The position numbers and the translations under genes are program-made. This document shows, piece by piece, positions 1 to 6,155 of a stretch of 8,630 nt of DNA (its first letter is position 1; every line of letters begins with the position of its first letter). The stretch is from Brachybacterium sp. UMB0905 (GTDB taxonomy: Bacteria; Actinomycetota; Actinomycetes; Actinomycetales; Dermabacteraceae): the NCBI RefSeq assembly GCF_002871795.1, contig NZ_PNHL01000018.1, forward strand, positions 1-8,630, in the 5' to 3' direction. The notes below the pieces were generated by a model that searched no databases, was not told where the DNA came from, and saw only the letters and a program-made list of their open reading frames with translations.

Positions 1-992
1 GCGAATGCCTCGGTGGGCGTGAGATAGCCCAGTCGGCGGCGGGGTCGGTTGTTGATCTCCTCGGCGATACTGGTGAGGTAGGGCTGGTGATCGGGGATCA
101 CCGTGCCCTTGGGCAGATACTCCCGGTAGAGCCGGTTCGTGTTCTCGTTGCTGGGCCTCTGCCAGGGCGAGTGGGGATCGGCGAAGTAGACCGGCATCGC
201 CGTGGCCAGGGAGACCTTCGCGTGCTGGGCCATCTCACTGCCCTGGTCCCACGCCAACGATGCCTTCATCATCTCGGGCAGGTCGTTGAAAAACTCGATG
301 ACCGCGTCAGCGGTTGGCTCGGCGTGTTTCGAGGGCAGGGCCAGCAGCCCGGTGAACCCGCTCATCCGCTCCACCAGCGTCGCCGCGCACGAGGTGCCGT
401 TCTTCCCGATGATCAGGTCACCCTCCCAGTGCCCCGGCACCCGACGCTGGGCGGCGTCCTCACCTCGCTGCGCGATCGGGACCATACCTACGACTGGGCC
501 ACCGCGCGTCCGCCCGGTCGTACGTGGTCGGCGCTTGGTCCGCTTGGACTGCAGGAAGATGCCCTTGCGGGCGAGTTCACCCTTCGGCATCGCGTAGATG
601 TACTGGTAGATAGCCTCACCGGAGACGGTTCGACCGCGTGCGTCAGGAGAGTTCGCCATGCGTTCAACGGTCGGGTCTGCGGCCTCCAGACGCAACCGGC
701 CCGCTATCTCGTTCGGCGTCCAGGACGCGGCCAGGTCGGCGTCCACCCTCGCCTGCAGCACCGGATCCCCCGCGACCTTCCGCTGCTGCGGGCGAGCCCG
801 CCGACGCTGCGCTTTGACGTCTGCGGTCACGGCCTGGTAGCCGCGGGTCTTCGTCGAGTTCCGGCGAAGCTCCCGCGAGATCACCGACGGGCAACGCCCC
901 AGGTGACGGGCGATCCTCCGCACCGACCAGCCCGCTTTCGAGGCCGTCGAGATCTCCGACCTGTCACTGAACGACAACCCCACCCGCGCCAT
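1..992 (-). CDS. IS30-family transposase, C-terminus beyond the window edge
   Basis: This is a DDE transposase that would cut and join the IS30 element. 330 codons are visible, with no stop before the left edge. Residues 6-41 form a helix-turn-helix (SDRSEISTASKAGWSVRRIA, then ISRELRRN) that would bind the element ends. The catalytic acidic residues are D202 in GHWEGDLIIG, D259 in AWDQGSEMA and E293 in SPWQRPSNENTN. Exactly 33 residues separate the last two, which is the IS30 DD(33)E signature. The usual SPWQRG reads SPWQRP here. The start is the ATG at 990-992, with GGAG seven bases upstream and an in-frame TAG further upstream. A GTG two codons earlier is an alternative. The frame is undamaged, so the enzyme may be active if its C-terminus is intact. 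It is missed by any ORF search that demands a stop inside the window. Confidence 0.93.
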   Translation of the reverse strand, partial: MARVGLSFSDRSEISTASKAGWSVRRIARHLGRCPSVISRELRRNSTKTRGYQAVTADVKAQRRRARPQQRKVAGDPVLQARVDADLAASWTPNEIAGRLRLEAADPTVERMANSPDARGRTVSGEAIYQYIYAMPKGELARKGIFLQSKRTKRRPRTTGRTRGGPVVGMVPIAQRGEDAAQRRVPGHWEGDLIIGKNGTSCAATLVERMSGFTGLLALPSKHAEPTADAVIEFFNDLPEMMKASLAWDQGSEMAQHAKVSLATAMPVYFADPHSPWQRPSNENTNRLYREYLPKGTVIPDHQPYLTSIAEEINNRPRRRLGYLTPTEAF

Positions 993-1066
993 CCGCACAC
1001 TCCACCGATCAGACCCCCGCCGACCGGAGGTGTTGCTTCGACGCTATGACACCACCCTCCAGCGCC
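1..1066 (-). mobile_element. IS30-family insertion sequence, partial (cut by the window edge)
   Basis: The segment carries an IS30-family transposase gene and interrupts the ISL3 transposase gene to its right. The right boundary is inferred. The neighbouring ISL3 reading frame stops resembling its family after the Leu-Pro codons ending at 1067, and the sequence from there reads AGGGTGGTGTCATAGCG on the minus strand with no ISL3 character. The exact terminal inverted repeat and target duplication cannot be confirmed, because the other end of the element lies outside the window. The boundary could be off by about 15 bases. Confidence 0.8.
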
Positions 1067-1807
1067 AGGAAGGTAGTCACGTAGTGCTTTGCGGAACGGG
1101 GCTGACGGATCGATCGCGACGATCTCGATCCGCTCCCGCCAGGCCTCGGAGCGCTGGCCGAGCCAGTGGCTGACGGCGGCGGAGTCGCGGCCATCGACAA
1201 CGCCGAGAACCTGCCCGGTGGCCAGGTCGACCAGCGTCGTCATCCATGGTTCGAACCGTCTCCAGGCACCCTGATCGGTGCGGAACCAGCGCACCGTGCG
1301 GTAGCGGTGCTCATCGATGCCCAGGCGCGTCACCGGGACGTCGTCGACGGCAGGCAGAACGACGGCAGCAGCCGCCAGGGCGGCCTGGACCAGCCACCAC
1401 GAGACGCTATGAGCCCGGACCACCTCCGAGGCTGCTCTGCCGGAAGTGATCACGGCCGAGACGACCTGCTCCCGCAACCGGGACGTCGAGCGTGAGTAGC
1501 GAGGGATCTGCTCGGTGGACTCCCAGAACGTGCCCCTGGCGCAGGCTGGCTCGAGGCAGAACCAGCGGCGCTTGGCCCACACCACCTCTATCGCCCCAGC
1601 AATCGGGACGTCCCGAATCTGCTGGTCCCGGCGGGAGTGGACCTTCGTCGTGAGCACCCCGCAGGAGGGACAGCCCGGCGGGACGGTCGAGGCGACCACC
1701 GCCCGTCGGCCACCATCGGGCAGGTCGACGGCGTCGATGACGCGGTAGTTGGGCAGGTTGAAGATCGTGCTCGCATTATCCCGCTGCGAACCAGTACTCT
1801 CATGCAC
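1067..1807 (-). pseudogene. ISL3-family transposase, 3' end replaced by the IS30 insertion
   Basis: This is the N-terminal 247 residues of an ISL3 (transposase_12-type) transposase. Residues 46-49 (CPSC) and 84-89 (CLEPAC) form the family's zinc ribbon. A helix-turn-helix segment follows at about 100-140. The first catalytic Asp is D165 in RLGIDEHRYR and the second is D233 in VAIDPSAPFRKAL. The family would continue after DYLP with a VVDHFH-like segment and later the catalytic Glu, both missing here. The frame instead runs into IS30 DNA and ends at a stop at 881-883, giving a 308-residue chimera with an unrelated Gly/Arg-rich tail. The start is the GTG at 1805-1807 (Val-His-Glu-Ser-Thr-Gly); the nearby ATG at 1801-1803 is out of frame. 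Without the third catalytic residue the product should be inactive. Confidence 0.88.
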
Positions 1808-1808
1808 A

Positions 1809-1870
1809 GGCTCGTGGTCCTCTGGAATGTGGATGTCTTGACAACACCCATCACAGCAGGACCACGAGCC
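1809..1870 (-). repeat. 12-bp perfect inverted repeat in the ISL3 leader
   Basis: GGCTCGTGGTCC at 1809-1820 is the exact reverse complement of GGACCACGAGCC at 1859-1870, with 38 bases between. The proximal arm ends one base before the GTG start of the ISL3 transposase. It overlaps the only Shine-Dalgarno-like stretch (AGAGGA on the minus strand). In RNA that starts outside the element, the two arms could pair and hide the ribosome site. Confidence 0.7.
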
Positions 1871-1921
1871 GTCCTACGCCAACGACGCGACGCTCCCCAT
1901 CACCACGAACCGTGAAGAGCC

Positions 1922-1955
1922 TACAAAGTAGCGGCAGAGAATCTGGGACGGTTCA
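1922..1955. mobile_element. Possible IS3-family terminal fragment
   Basis: Read on the minus strand from 1955, the sequence begins TGAACCGTCCCAGATTC. This resembles the TGAACCGCCCCGG-type inverted-repeat tips of IS3-family elements as I remember them. It ends exactly at the ISL3 terminus at 1921, which would fit an ISL3 insertion into the tip of an older IS3 element. No transposase code remains, so the call rests on about a dozen bases. Confidence 0.3.
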
Positions 1956-2047
1956 GTTTCCTCAATCTCCACCCCTGACTACAACGTCATGACCCGCAAC
2001 ACCTAGTATTGCCGCTCGATCTGCTGACACCTCACAAACTCTCGCCT

Positions 2048-2066
2048 GGCCCAGCCGAGGCGGGCC
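2048..2066 (-). terminator. Weak hairpin after the exporter operon
   Basis: GGCCC at 2048-2052 pairs with GGGCC at 2062-2066, and a short inner pairing is possible around a bulged A. It lies about 45 bases past the stop of the last exporter gene. There is no real T-tract (GAGTTTGTG follows on the minus strand), so the terminator role is tentative. The rest of 1956-2111 shows no gene I can support. Confidence 0.3.
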
Positions 2067-2111
2067 CGTTACTGTCTGCACGCGGGAACTGCATCCAGCG
2101 CGTTTCGTTCC

Positions 2112-2960
2112 TCAGTGGCCGGGGCTGGAGTAGTAGCGGGACATGAAGCGGAAGAACGTGATCCCCGCTGCGAGGATCACGGGCCCGGCCAGCGGGGAGA
2201 GCTGTGCGAGCCACAGGGGCACGACGAGGTCCTCTGTATGGTCCAGGATGATCGTGGCGGGGAGGTAGGCCATGAAGGCCAGCGGGATGAGAAAGGTGAG
2301 CAGCCAGGTGCCTGCGGTGCCGAAGATCGCCATGGGGTAGGCGCCGAAATCCGTGAGCACGCGATCGATGGTGAACTTGATCTGGGTGACCGGCCCCCAC
2401 CTGAAATCCAGGCCGGAGAGGGCGATCTGAAGGCCGGCTTCCACCAGGCCGCCGCCGAGGGCCGCGATGATGAGGAAGAGGATCTTCCCGGGCGTCCAGG
2501 CGGCCTCGACCATGCTCGCCGCTGTCGTCAGGATCACCAGGCCCAGAACCAGGTCACCGATCGTGCCGGGGTTGAAGTAGCGGGTGAGCATCTGCATGAG
2601 CGGGCCCGCAGGACGCAGCAGGAACCGATCCCAGTCACCGTTGCGCACGGCATAGGCGCTCAAGGCGTGCTGCCCGAAATTGATGGTGCACACGCCGTGG
2701 GCGGTCAGCCGCAGTCCGTAGAGGAAGGCCACCTCTCCGACGGTCCAGTCGGCGATCGCGCCGAAGGTACCGAGCAGCACGCCGATGAAGGCGAGCTGGG
2801 TTCCCTGGATGGCGAAGCTGGCAAGGATGAGCATGAACAGGTTGACCCGGTACACCCGCATGGATCGCCAGGTGCTCTGCAGCAGCACCAGATACGTGCG
2901 CCACGGCGGCACGGGGCGGGCGAGGGTCCCGGTCCGGGACGTCGTTGCGGCATCAGCCAC
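2112..2960 (-). CDS. ABC-2 type exporter permease (DUF990/ABC2_membrane_6-like), second permease
   Basis: This membrane subunit of 282 residues most likely pairs with the permease encoded just upstream and the ATPase two genes upstream to move a substrate out of the cell. After a short polar N-terminus come about six hydrophobic segments, including VNLFMLILASFAIQ, the LVLGLVILTTAASM region, KILFLIIAALGGGLVEAG and the C-terminal GPVILAAGITFFRFMSRYY. The PxGxxMQMLTRYFNPG-like stretch near residue 118 and the FDxRWGPVTQIKFTIDRVL-type stretch are characteristic of this permease class. The start is the GTG at 2958-2960. It overlaps the preceding gene's stop by eight bases (GTGGCTGA), with AGGATGG upstream, so translation is probably coupled. 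The next ATG on the minus strand, at 2953, is in another frame. Family is fairly sure; substrate is unknown. Confidence 0.85.
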   Translation of the reverse strand: MADAATTSRTGTLARPVPPWRTYLVLLQSTWRSMRVYRVNLFMLILASFAIQGTQLAFIGVLLGTFGAIADWTVGEVAFLYGLRLTAHGVCTINFGQHALSAYAVRNGDWDRFLLRPAGPLMQMLTRYFNPGTIGDLVLGLVILTTAASMVEAAWTPGKILFLIIAALGGGLVEAGLQIALSGLDFRWGPVTQIKFTIDRVLTDFGAYPMAIFGTAGTWLLTFLIPLAFMAYLPATIILDHTEDLVVPLWLAQLSPLAGPVILAAGITFFRFMSRYYSSPGH

Positions 2961-3792
2961 CGAAGATCACCATCCTGCGGATCGCCCGCTTCCACACCAT
3001 CGCTGCAAGGACGATGAGGACGAGCACCCAGATGAGCTGGATGCCGATCGCGGTCAAGGTGTGCTTGCCCGGGCTCTGGTCGATGTAGATGCTGAGCGGC
3101 ACAAACACCTGAGAGGAGAACGGCAGCGCGGTGAGCACATCAGTGAGCCATCCCGGCATGAACCACAGCGGGATGAGCGCCCCGGAGCTGAACTGAGCGA
3201 ACATGCCGTAGACGTGGAACGCGCCGGAGACCTCCAGGGTCCAGAAACCGGCCAGCCCGACGACGAAGTTCAGCAGCTGAGCGATCGCGAAGCCCAGCAC
3301 GATGGATACCGTGAACGCGATCGCCGAGATCGCGGAGCCGGGAGGCTGGATCGCCCCGAGGAGCAGGCCGATCACGAGCCCGAGCCCGGCGGCGGGAAGC
3401 TGCGCGGCGGCGGCACCGGCCTGCTGGGCAAGGGTCATCGGGACCGCGGAGATTGGTCGCATCACGTCGAAGGCGATCGCCCCGGTTCGCAGCCGCCCGT
3501 ACATCGTGTCGTACACGAAGGGCTGGAAGAGGATCGCGACCAGTGCACCGAGCACCGCATAGGTGATCGCATCATGCTGCTGGATCCCCGACACCTCACT
3601 GCGCGCCCCATACACGGCGCTCCACACCAGGAAGACCAGTACCACCTGCAGGGACGCGCCGAGCACACCGGCCCAGGTGGCGGTGCGGAACACGAACTGA
3701 CCGCGCACGGCCTGCACCCCTGAGGCCAGCACGGCCGCGAGCATCTGACCGAAGGGCAGCTTCTGACCCGACATCACTGCAGTGGAGGTCAT
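2953..3792 (-). CDS. ABC-2 type exporter permease, first permease
   Basis: This integral membrane protein of 279 residues should have about six transmembrane segments. Hydrophobic stretches include WAGVLGASLQVVLVFLVWSA, ITYAVLGALVAILFQPFVY, the LPAAGLGLVIGLLLG region, FTVSIVLGFAIAQLLNFVVG, the amphipathic SSGALIPLWFMPGWL segment and IQLIWVLVLIVLAAMVW. The FMPGWLTDVLTALPF segment before the last helix is typical of the ABC-2 permease class that works in pairs of unlike subunits. The protein ends in basic residues (KRAIRR), as expected for a cytoplasmic tail. The ATG at 3790-3792 overlaps the ATPase stop as ATGA, so it is translationally coupled to that gene. It differs clearly in sequence from the other permease, which implies a heterodimeric pore. 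The exported compound cannot be read from the sequence. Confidence 0.87.
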   Translation of the reverse strand: MTSTAVMSGQKLPFGQMLAAVLASGVQAVRGQFVFRTATWAGVLGASLQVVLVFLVWSAVYGARSEVSGIQQHDAITYAVLGALVAILFQPFVYDTMYGRLRTGAIAFDVMRPISAVPMTLAQQAGAAAAQLPAAGLGLVIGLLLGAIQPPGSAISAIAFTVSIVLGFAIAQLLNFVVGLAGFWTLEVSGAFHVYGMFAQFSSGALIPLWFMPGWLTDVLTALPFSSQVFVPLSIYIDQSPGKHTLTAIGIQLIWVLVLIVLAAMVWKRAIRRMVIFGG

Positions 3793-4784
3793 CCCTTCGC
3801 CTCCCCGGCGAGGTAGATCTGACGGATCACACCCTCAACATCGGGCTCGCGCGAGGTAAGATCCGAGACCTCCAACGATGCGATGACCGCAGCCATCGCT
3901 GCCGGCGGGGCGATCTGCTCCGGATCGAAGTGGAACGTCGCCAGCACATCGTCACCGTCGGGCCGGACCTCGGTCAGCTCGATCTGGTCGATCCGCAGGT
4001 CATCCGGCACTCGCGGGGCGCGGGCCACGATCTCGCGATGCGGCGCGTACGCACGGCGCAGCGCGCCGAGATCCCCGTCGTACAGGATCCGGCCCTCATC
4101 GATGATCACCACCCGCCGCGCAAGCTGCTCGATGTCGGCGATGTCATGTGTGGTGAGCATGACCGTGGTGCCCTCGGTCCGGTTGCGCTCGGCAATGAAG
4201 TCACGGATGCGAGCCTTCGCCACCACGTCCAGCCCGACGGTGGGTTCATCGAGGTAGAGCACCGGCGGGCGGTAGAGCATCGCAGCGACGATGTCCCCGC
4301 GCATCCGCTGGCCCAGCGACAGCGACCGCACCGCGGTGTCCATGAACGAGCCCATGTCCAGCAGATCCACGAACTCATCCAGCGCCCGGCGATAGTCGGT
4401 CCTCTCCAGGCCATACAGGCGGGAGATCAGCTCGAACGAATCACGCAGCGGCAGATCGGTCCACAGCTGGGTGCGTTGCCCGAACACCGCTCCGATGTTG
4501 CGGGCGTTCGCCCGGCGGTCCTTCCACGGGACGATGCCCTCCACCTCGACCATGCCTGAGGTGGGCACCAGGATCCCGGTGAGCATCTTGATCGTGGTGG
4601 ACTTCCCGGCCCCGTTCGGACCCAGGTAACCGACGATCTCCCCGTCATCGATCGTCAGGGAGATGTCATCGACAGCCCGAGAGATAATCCGCTCAGTGCT
4701 GAAGAACGACCGGACCCTCGAAAACCGCCCCTCAACCCGCTTGGGGCGGGAGAACTCCTTGACCAGGTTCTCTGCGCGGATCAT
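3789..4784 (-). CDS. ABC exporter ATP-binding protein
   Basis: This 331-residue cytoplasmic ATPase should power the two permeases encoded immediately after it. Walker A is GPNGAGKST (55-63), the Q-loop region is FGQRTQLWTDLP (101-112), the signature is LSLGQR (155-160), Walker B is VLYLDE with catalytic E180, the D-loop is VGLD (183-186), and the switch His is H213 in TTHD. The signature carries GQR rather than the common SGGQ, as in ABC-2 ATPases of this class. An insert of about 25 residues before the Walker A strand (PKRVEGRFSRVRSFFSTER) and a C-terminal domain of about 100 residues also fit this class, which is sometimes annotated as viologen exporter or NatA-like. The ATG at 4782-4784 has GAGGAG eight bases upstream. 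It is first in a three-gene operon. Molecular role is sure; substrate is unknown. Confidence 0.93.
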   Translation of the reverse strand: MIRAENLVKEFSRPKRVEGRFSRVRSFFSTERIISRAVDDISLTIDDGEIVGYLGPNGAGKSTTIKMLTGILVPTSGMVEVEGIVPWKDRRANARNIGAVFGQRTQLWTDLPLRDSFELISRLYGLERTDYRRALDEFVDLLDMGSFMDTAVRSLSLGQRMRGDIVAAMLYRPPVLYLDEPTVGLDVVAKARIRDFIAERNRTEGTTVMLTTHDIADIEQLARRVVIIDEGRILYDGDLGALRRAYAPHREIVARAPRVPDDLRIDQIELTEVRPDGDDVLATFHFDPEQIAPPAAMAAVIASLEVSDLTSREPDVEGVIRQIYLAGEAKG

Positions 4785-4813
4785 CGTTTCACTCCTCGCT
4801 GCGTATCAGATGA

Positions 4814-4842
4814 CTCGCTCTCCGGCAGCAGCGCCGAGCGAG
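4814..4842. repeat. 7-bp inverted repeat at the exporter start site
   Basis: CTCGCTC (4814-4820) and GAGCGAG (4836-4842) are perfect complements 15 bases apart, with an extra inner GGC/GCC pairing. The dyad sits at and just after the predicted transcription start, so it could be an operator or a leader hairpin. Confidence 0.5.
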
Positions 4843-4845
4843 CGC

Positions 4846-4874
4846 ACTATATGGAGAACAGCGGATTGGCTCAG
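4846..4874 (-). promoter_or_regulatory. Candidate promoter of the exporter operon
   Basis: On the minus strand, TATAGT (4851-4846) matches the -10 consensus at five of six positions. With a 17-base spacer, the -35 hexamer would be CTGAGC (4874-4869), which matches TTGACA at only three positions. Transcription would start near 4839, giving a leader of about 55 bases before the ATPase start. Confidence 0.45.
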
Positions 4875-4982
4875 TAGCTGGCGTACCTCCGAGCAGGCAC
4901 ACCGGTTCTCTCCCCTGACCGTGTGCCCCGCTTCACAGTACACGTCACCAAGGTCGTGGCCGACGCCACGCGCACGCGCTCA

Positions 4983-5011
4983 TTGCATTTGTCCATCGGT
5001 GTGAGTAACCT
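4983..5011 (+). promoter_or_regulatory. Candidate promoter of the sugar importer operon
   Basis: TTGCAT (4983-4988) and TAACCT (5006-5011) are separated by exactly 17 bases. Each matches the sigma-70-type consensus at four of six positions, including the key T, A and final T of the -10. Transcription would begin near 5018, about 108 bases before the first permease start. Confidence 0.5.
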
Positions 5012-5019
5012 TCCTCACA
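5000..5019. promoter_or_regulatory. Candidate operator overlapping the importer -10 box
   Basis: TGTGAGTAACCTTCCTCACA is symmetric at 16 of 20 positions: TGTGAG/CTCACA arms plus inner AA/TT. The half sites resemble the CRP/GlxR words TGTGA and TCACA, but they lie 10 rather than 6 bases apart, so a classical CRP-type site is unlikely. A repressor bound here would cover the -10 box. Confidence 0.5.
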
Positions 5020-5125
5020 TGGGACGACGCGGTCCGTGGAGCTGTGGAGCGCGGGGCACCGACGCCCAACCGTCCCAGCCTGTCCGTCGCGGCCCCCTCC
5101 GCGGCGAGCCCCGATAGGAAGAACG

Positions 5126-6139
5126 ATGAGCGCGAGCGACGGCGTCGCCGCGGATCCCACCGTGACCGGTTCCCCCGGTGCGCGATCCGCGGGCGAGAGC
5201 AGAGGAAGGACCGGCTCTCAGGCCACCACAGCCGGTGGCGGGAAACGGAAGCTGACCCTGCGGGAGAAGCGGAACCTCCGCAACGGACTGCTGTTCATCT
5301 CGCCGTGGATCATCGGCGTGGCGGTCTTCGTCATCTACCCGCTGGTGTATTCCTTCGTCATCAGCCTCACCCAGTACTCCGGTATGCAGACCCCGACCTT
5401 CATCGGCCTGCAGAACTACATCTCGGCCTTTCAGGATCCGCTGGTGCACACCGCGGTCTACAACACGGTGTACTACATGTTCCTGGCGGTGCCGATCGGC
5501 CTGGTCGTGGCGCTGCTGCTGGCGCTGGCGATGAACCGCAACGTGCGTGAGGTGGCGCTGTACCGCACCCTGCTGTACCTGCCCTCGCTGATCCCGATGT
5601 TCGCGATGTCGTTCATCTTCATCGTGTTCGTCAACCCCCAGTTCGGCATCGTGAACCAGTTCCTGGGCCTGTTCGGCATGCCCGATACGAACCTGCTGGG
5701 CGAGCCGCGCTACGCGAAGATCGTCATGATCGTCATGGCGCAGCTGGGCGCCGGTAATGCGGCCCTGATCTATCTGGCGGGTCTGCGCAATATCCCGGAG
5801 ACCCTGTACGAGGCGGCGCGCATCGACGGTGCTGGCAAGTTCCGCCAGTTCATGTCCATCACCATCCCGCTGCTCACCCCCACCATCCTGTTCAACCTGA
5901 TCACGGGTGTCTCCGGCGCGATGATGGTGTTCACCGAGGCGTACATCATGACCAACGGCGGTCCGGACAACTCCACGCTGTTCTACATGCTGTACCTCTA
6001 CCGCAACGCCTTCTCCTACGGGCAGCTGGGCTTCGCCTCGGCGCTCGCGGTGCTGCTGTTCCTGTTCGGCATGGTGCTGGCCGGACTCATCTACTGGCTC
6101 TCCCGCCGGTTCGTGAACTACGACGTCTCGGCCGGCTGA
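5126..6139 (+). CDS. Carbohydrate ABC importer permease, MalF/UgpA type
   Basis: This 337-residue inner-membrane permease should be one half of the importer pore. A polar, probably disordered N-terminal tail of about 50 residues is rich in Gly, Ser, Ala and Arg. Six hydrophobic segments follow, starting with NGLLFISPWIIGVAVFVIYPLV-like sequence near residue 53. The cytoplasmic EAA loop that docks the ATPase is clear: YEAARIDGAGKFRQF, then SITIPLLTP, at residues 228-252. The MTNGGPDNST segment near 275 is also typical of the MalF/UgpA class. I chose the ATG at 5126 because AGGA lies six bases upstream. A GTG at 5036 in the same frame lacks a ribosome site. It is the first gene of a three-gene operon and is followed after 16 bases by the second permease. 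A sugar or glycoside substrate is inferred from the family. Confidence 0.93.
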   Translation: MSASDGVAADPTVTGSPGARSAGESRGRTGSQATTAGGGKRKLTLREKRNLRNGLLFISPWIIGVAVFVIYPLVYSFVISLTQYSGMQTPTFIGLQNYISAFQDPLVHTAVYNTVYYMFLAVPIGLVVALLLALAMNRNVREVALYRTLLYLPSLIPMFAMSFIFIVFVNPQFGIVNQFLGLFGMPDTNLLGEPRYAKIVMIVMAQLGAGNAALIYLAGLRNIPETLYEAARIDGAGKFRQFMSITIPLLTPTILFNLITGVSGAMMVFTEAYIMTNGGPDNSTLFYMLYLYRNAFSYGQLGFASALAVLLFLFGMVLAGLIYWLSRRFVNYDVSAG

Positions 6140-6140
6140 G

Positions 6141-6147
6141 AAGGAGG
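6141..6147 (+). promoter_or_regulatory. Strong ribosome binding site of the second permease
   Basis: AAGGAGG lies eight bases before the ATG at 6156 and two bases after the first permease's stop. It is the strongest ribosome site in the window and selects the first of three in-frame ATG codons. Confidence 0.8.
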
Positions 6148-6155
6148 ACCTCATC

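Larger units (their letters stand above)
1067..1921 (-). mobile_element. ISL3-family insertion sequence, truncated by the IS30 element
   Basis: The fragment holds the 5' part of an ISL3 transposase gene and about 110 bases of upstream DNA. On the minus strand it starts at 1921 with GGCTCTTCACGG. The GGCTCTTC terminus is typical of ISL3-family inverted repeats in actinobacteria (from memory, not searched). The distal end is absent: it either lies on the far side of the IS30 element or is lost. The family makes 8-bp target duplications, so 1922-1929 (TACAAAGT) would be one copy, but its partner is not in the window. Confidence 0.75.
4785..5125. promoter_or_regulatory. Divergent control region between exporter and importer operons
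   Basis: These 341 gene-free bases separate two divergently transcribed operons. They contain a promoter candidate for each direction and one dyad near each promoter, listed separately. The 90 bases before the importer's ATG are also open in its frame from a GTG at 5036, but that GTG lacks a ribosome site and its extra residues look nothing like a permease. I read those bases as leader. No regulator gene and no recognisable riboswitch is present. Confidence 0.6.

Noticed and set aside
87..1049. 320-residue plus-strand ORF at the left end
   Set aside because: It is opposite the IS30 transposase, whose catalytic motifs are all visible on the minus strand.
1956..2047. TGTTGCGGGTCATGACGTTG-like stretch as another IS end
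   Set aside because: It looks somewhat like an IS terminus, but I could not tie it to a family or find a matching second end or transposase remnant.
2115..3017. 300-residue plus-strand ORF opposite the exporter permease
   Set aside because: It has low-complexity Gly/Glu/His-rich composition and lies wholly within the shadow of the membrane protein gene.
5000..5019. CRP/GlxR site
   Set aside because: TGTGA and TCACA are present, but with a 10-base rather than 6-base spacer, so the classical dimer geometry does not fit.
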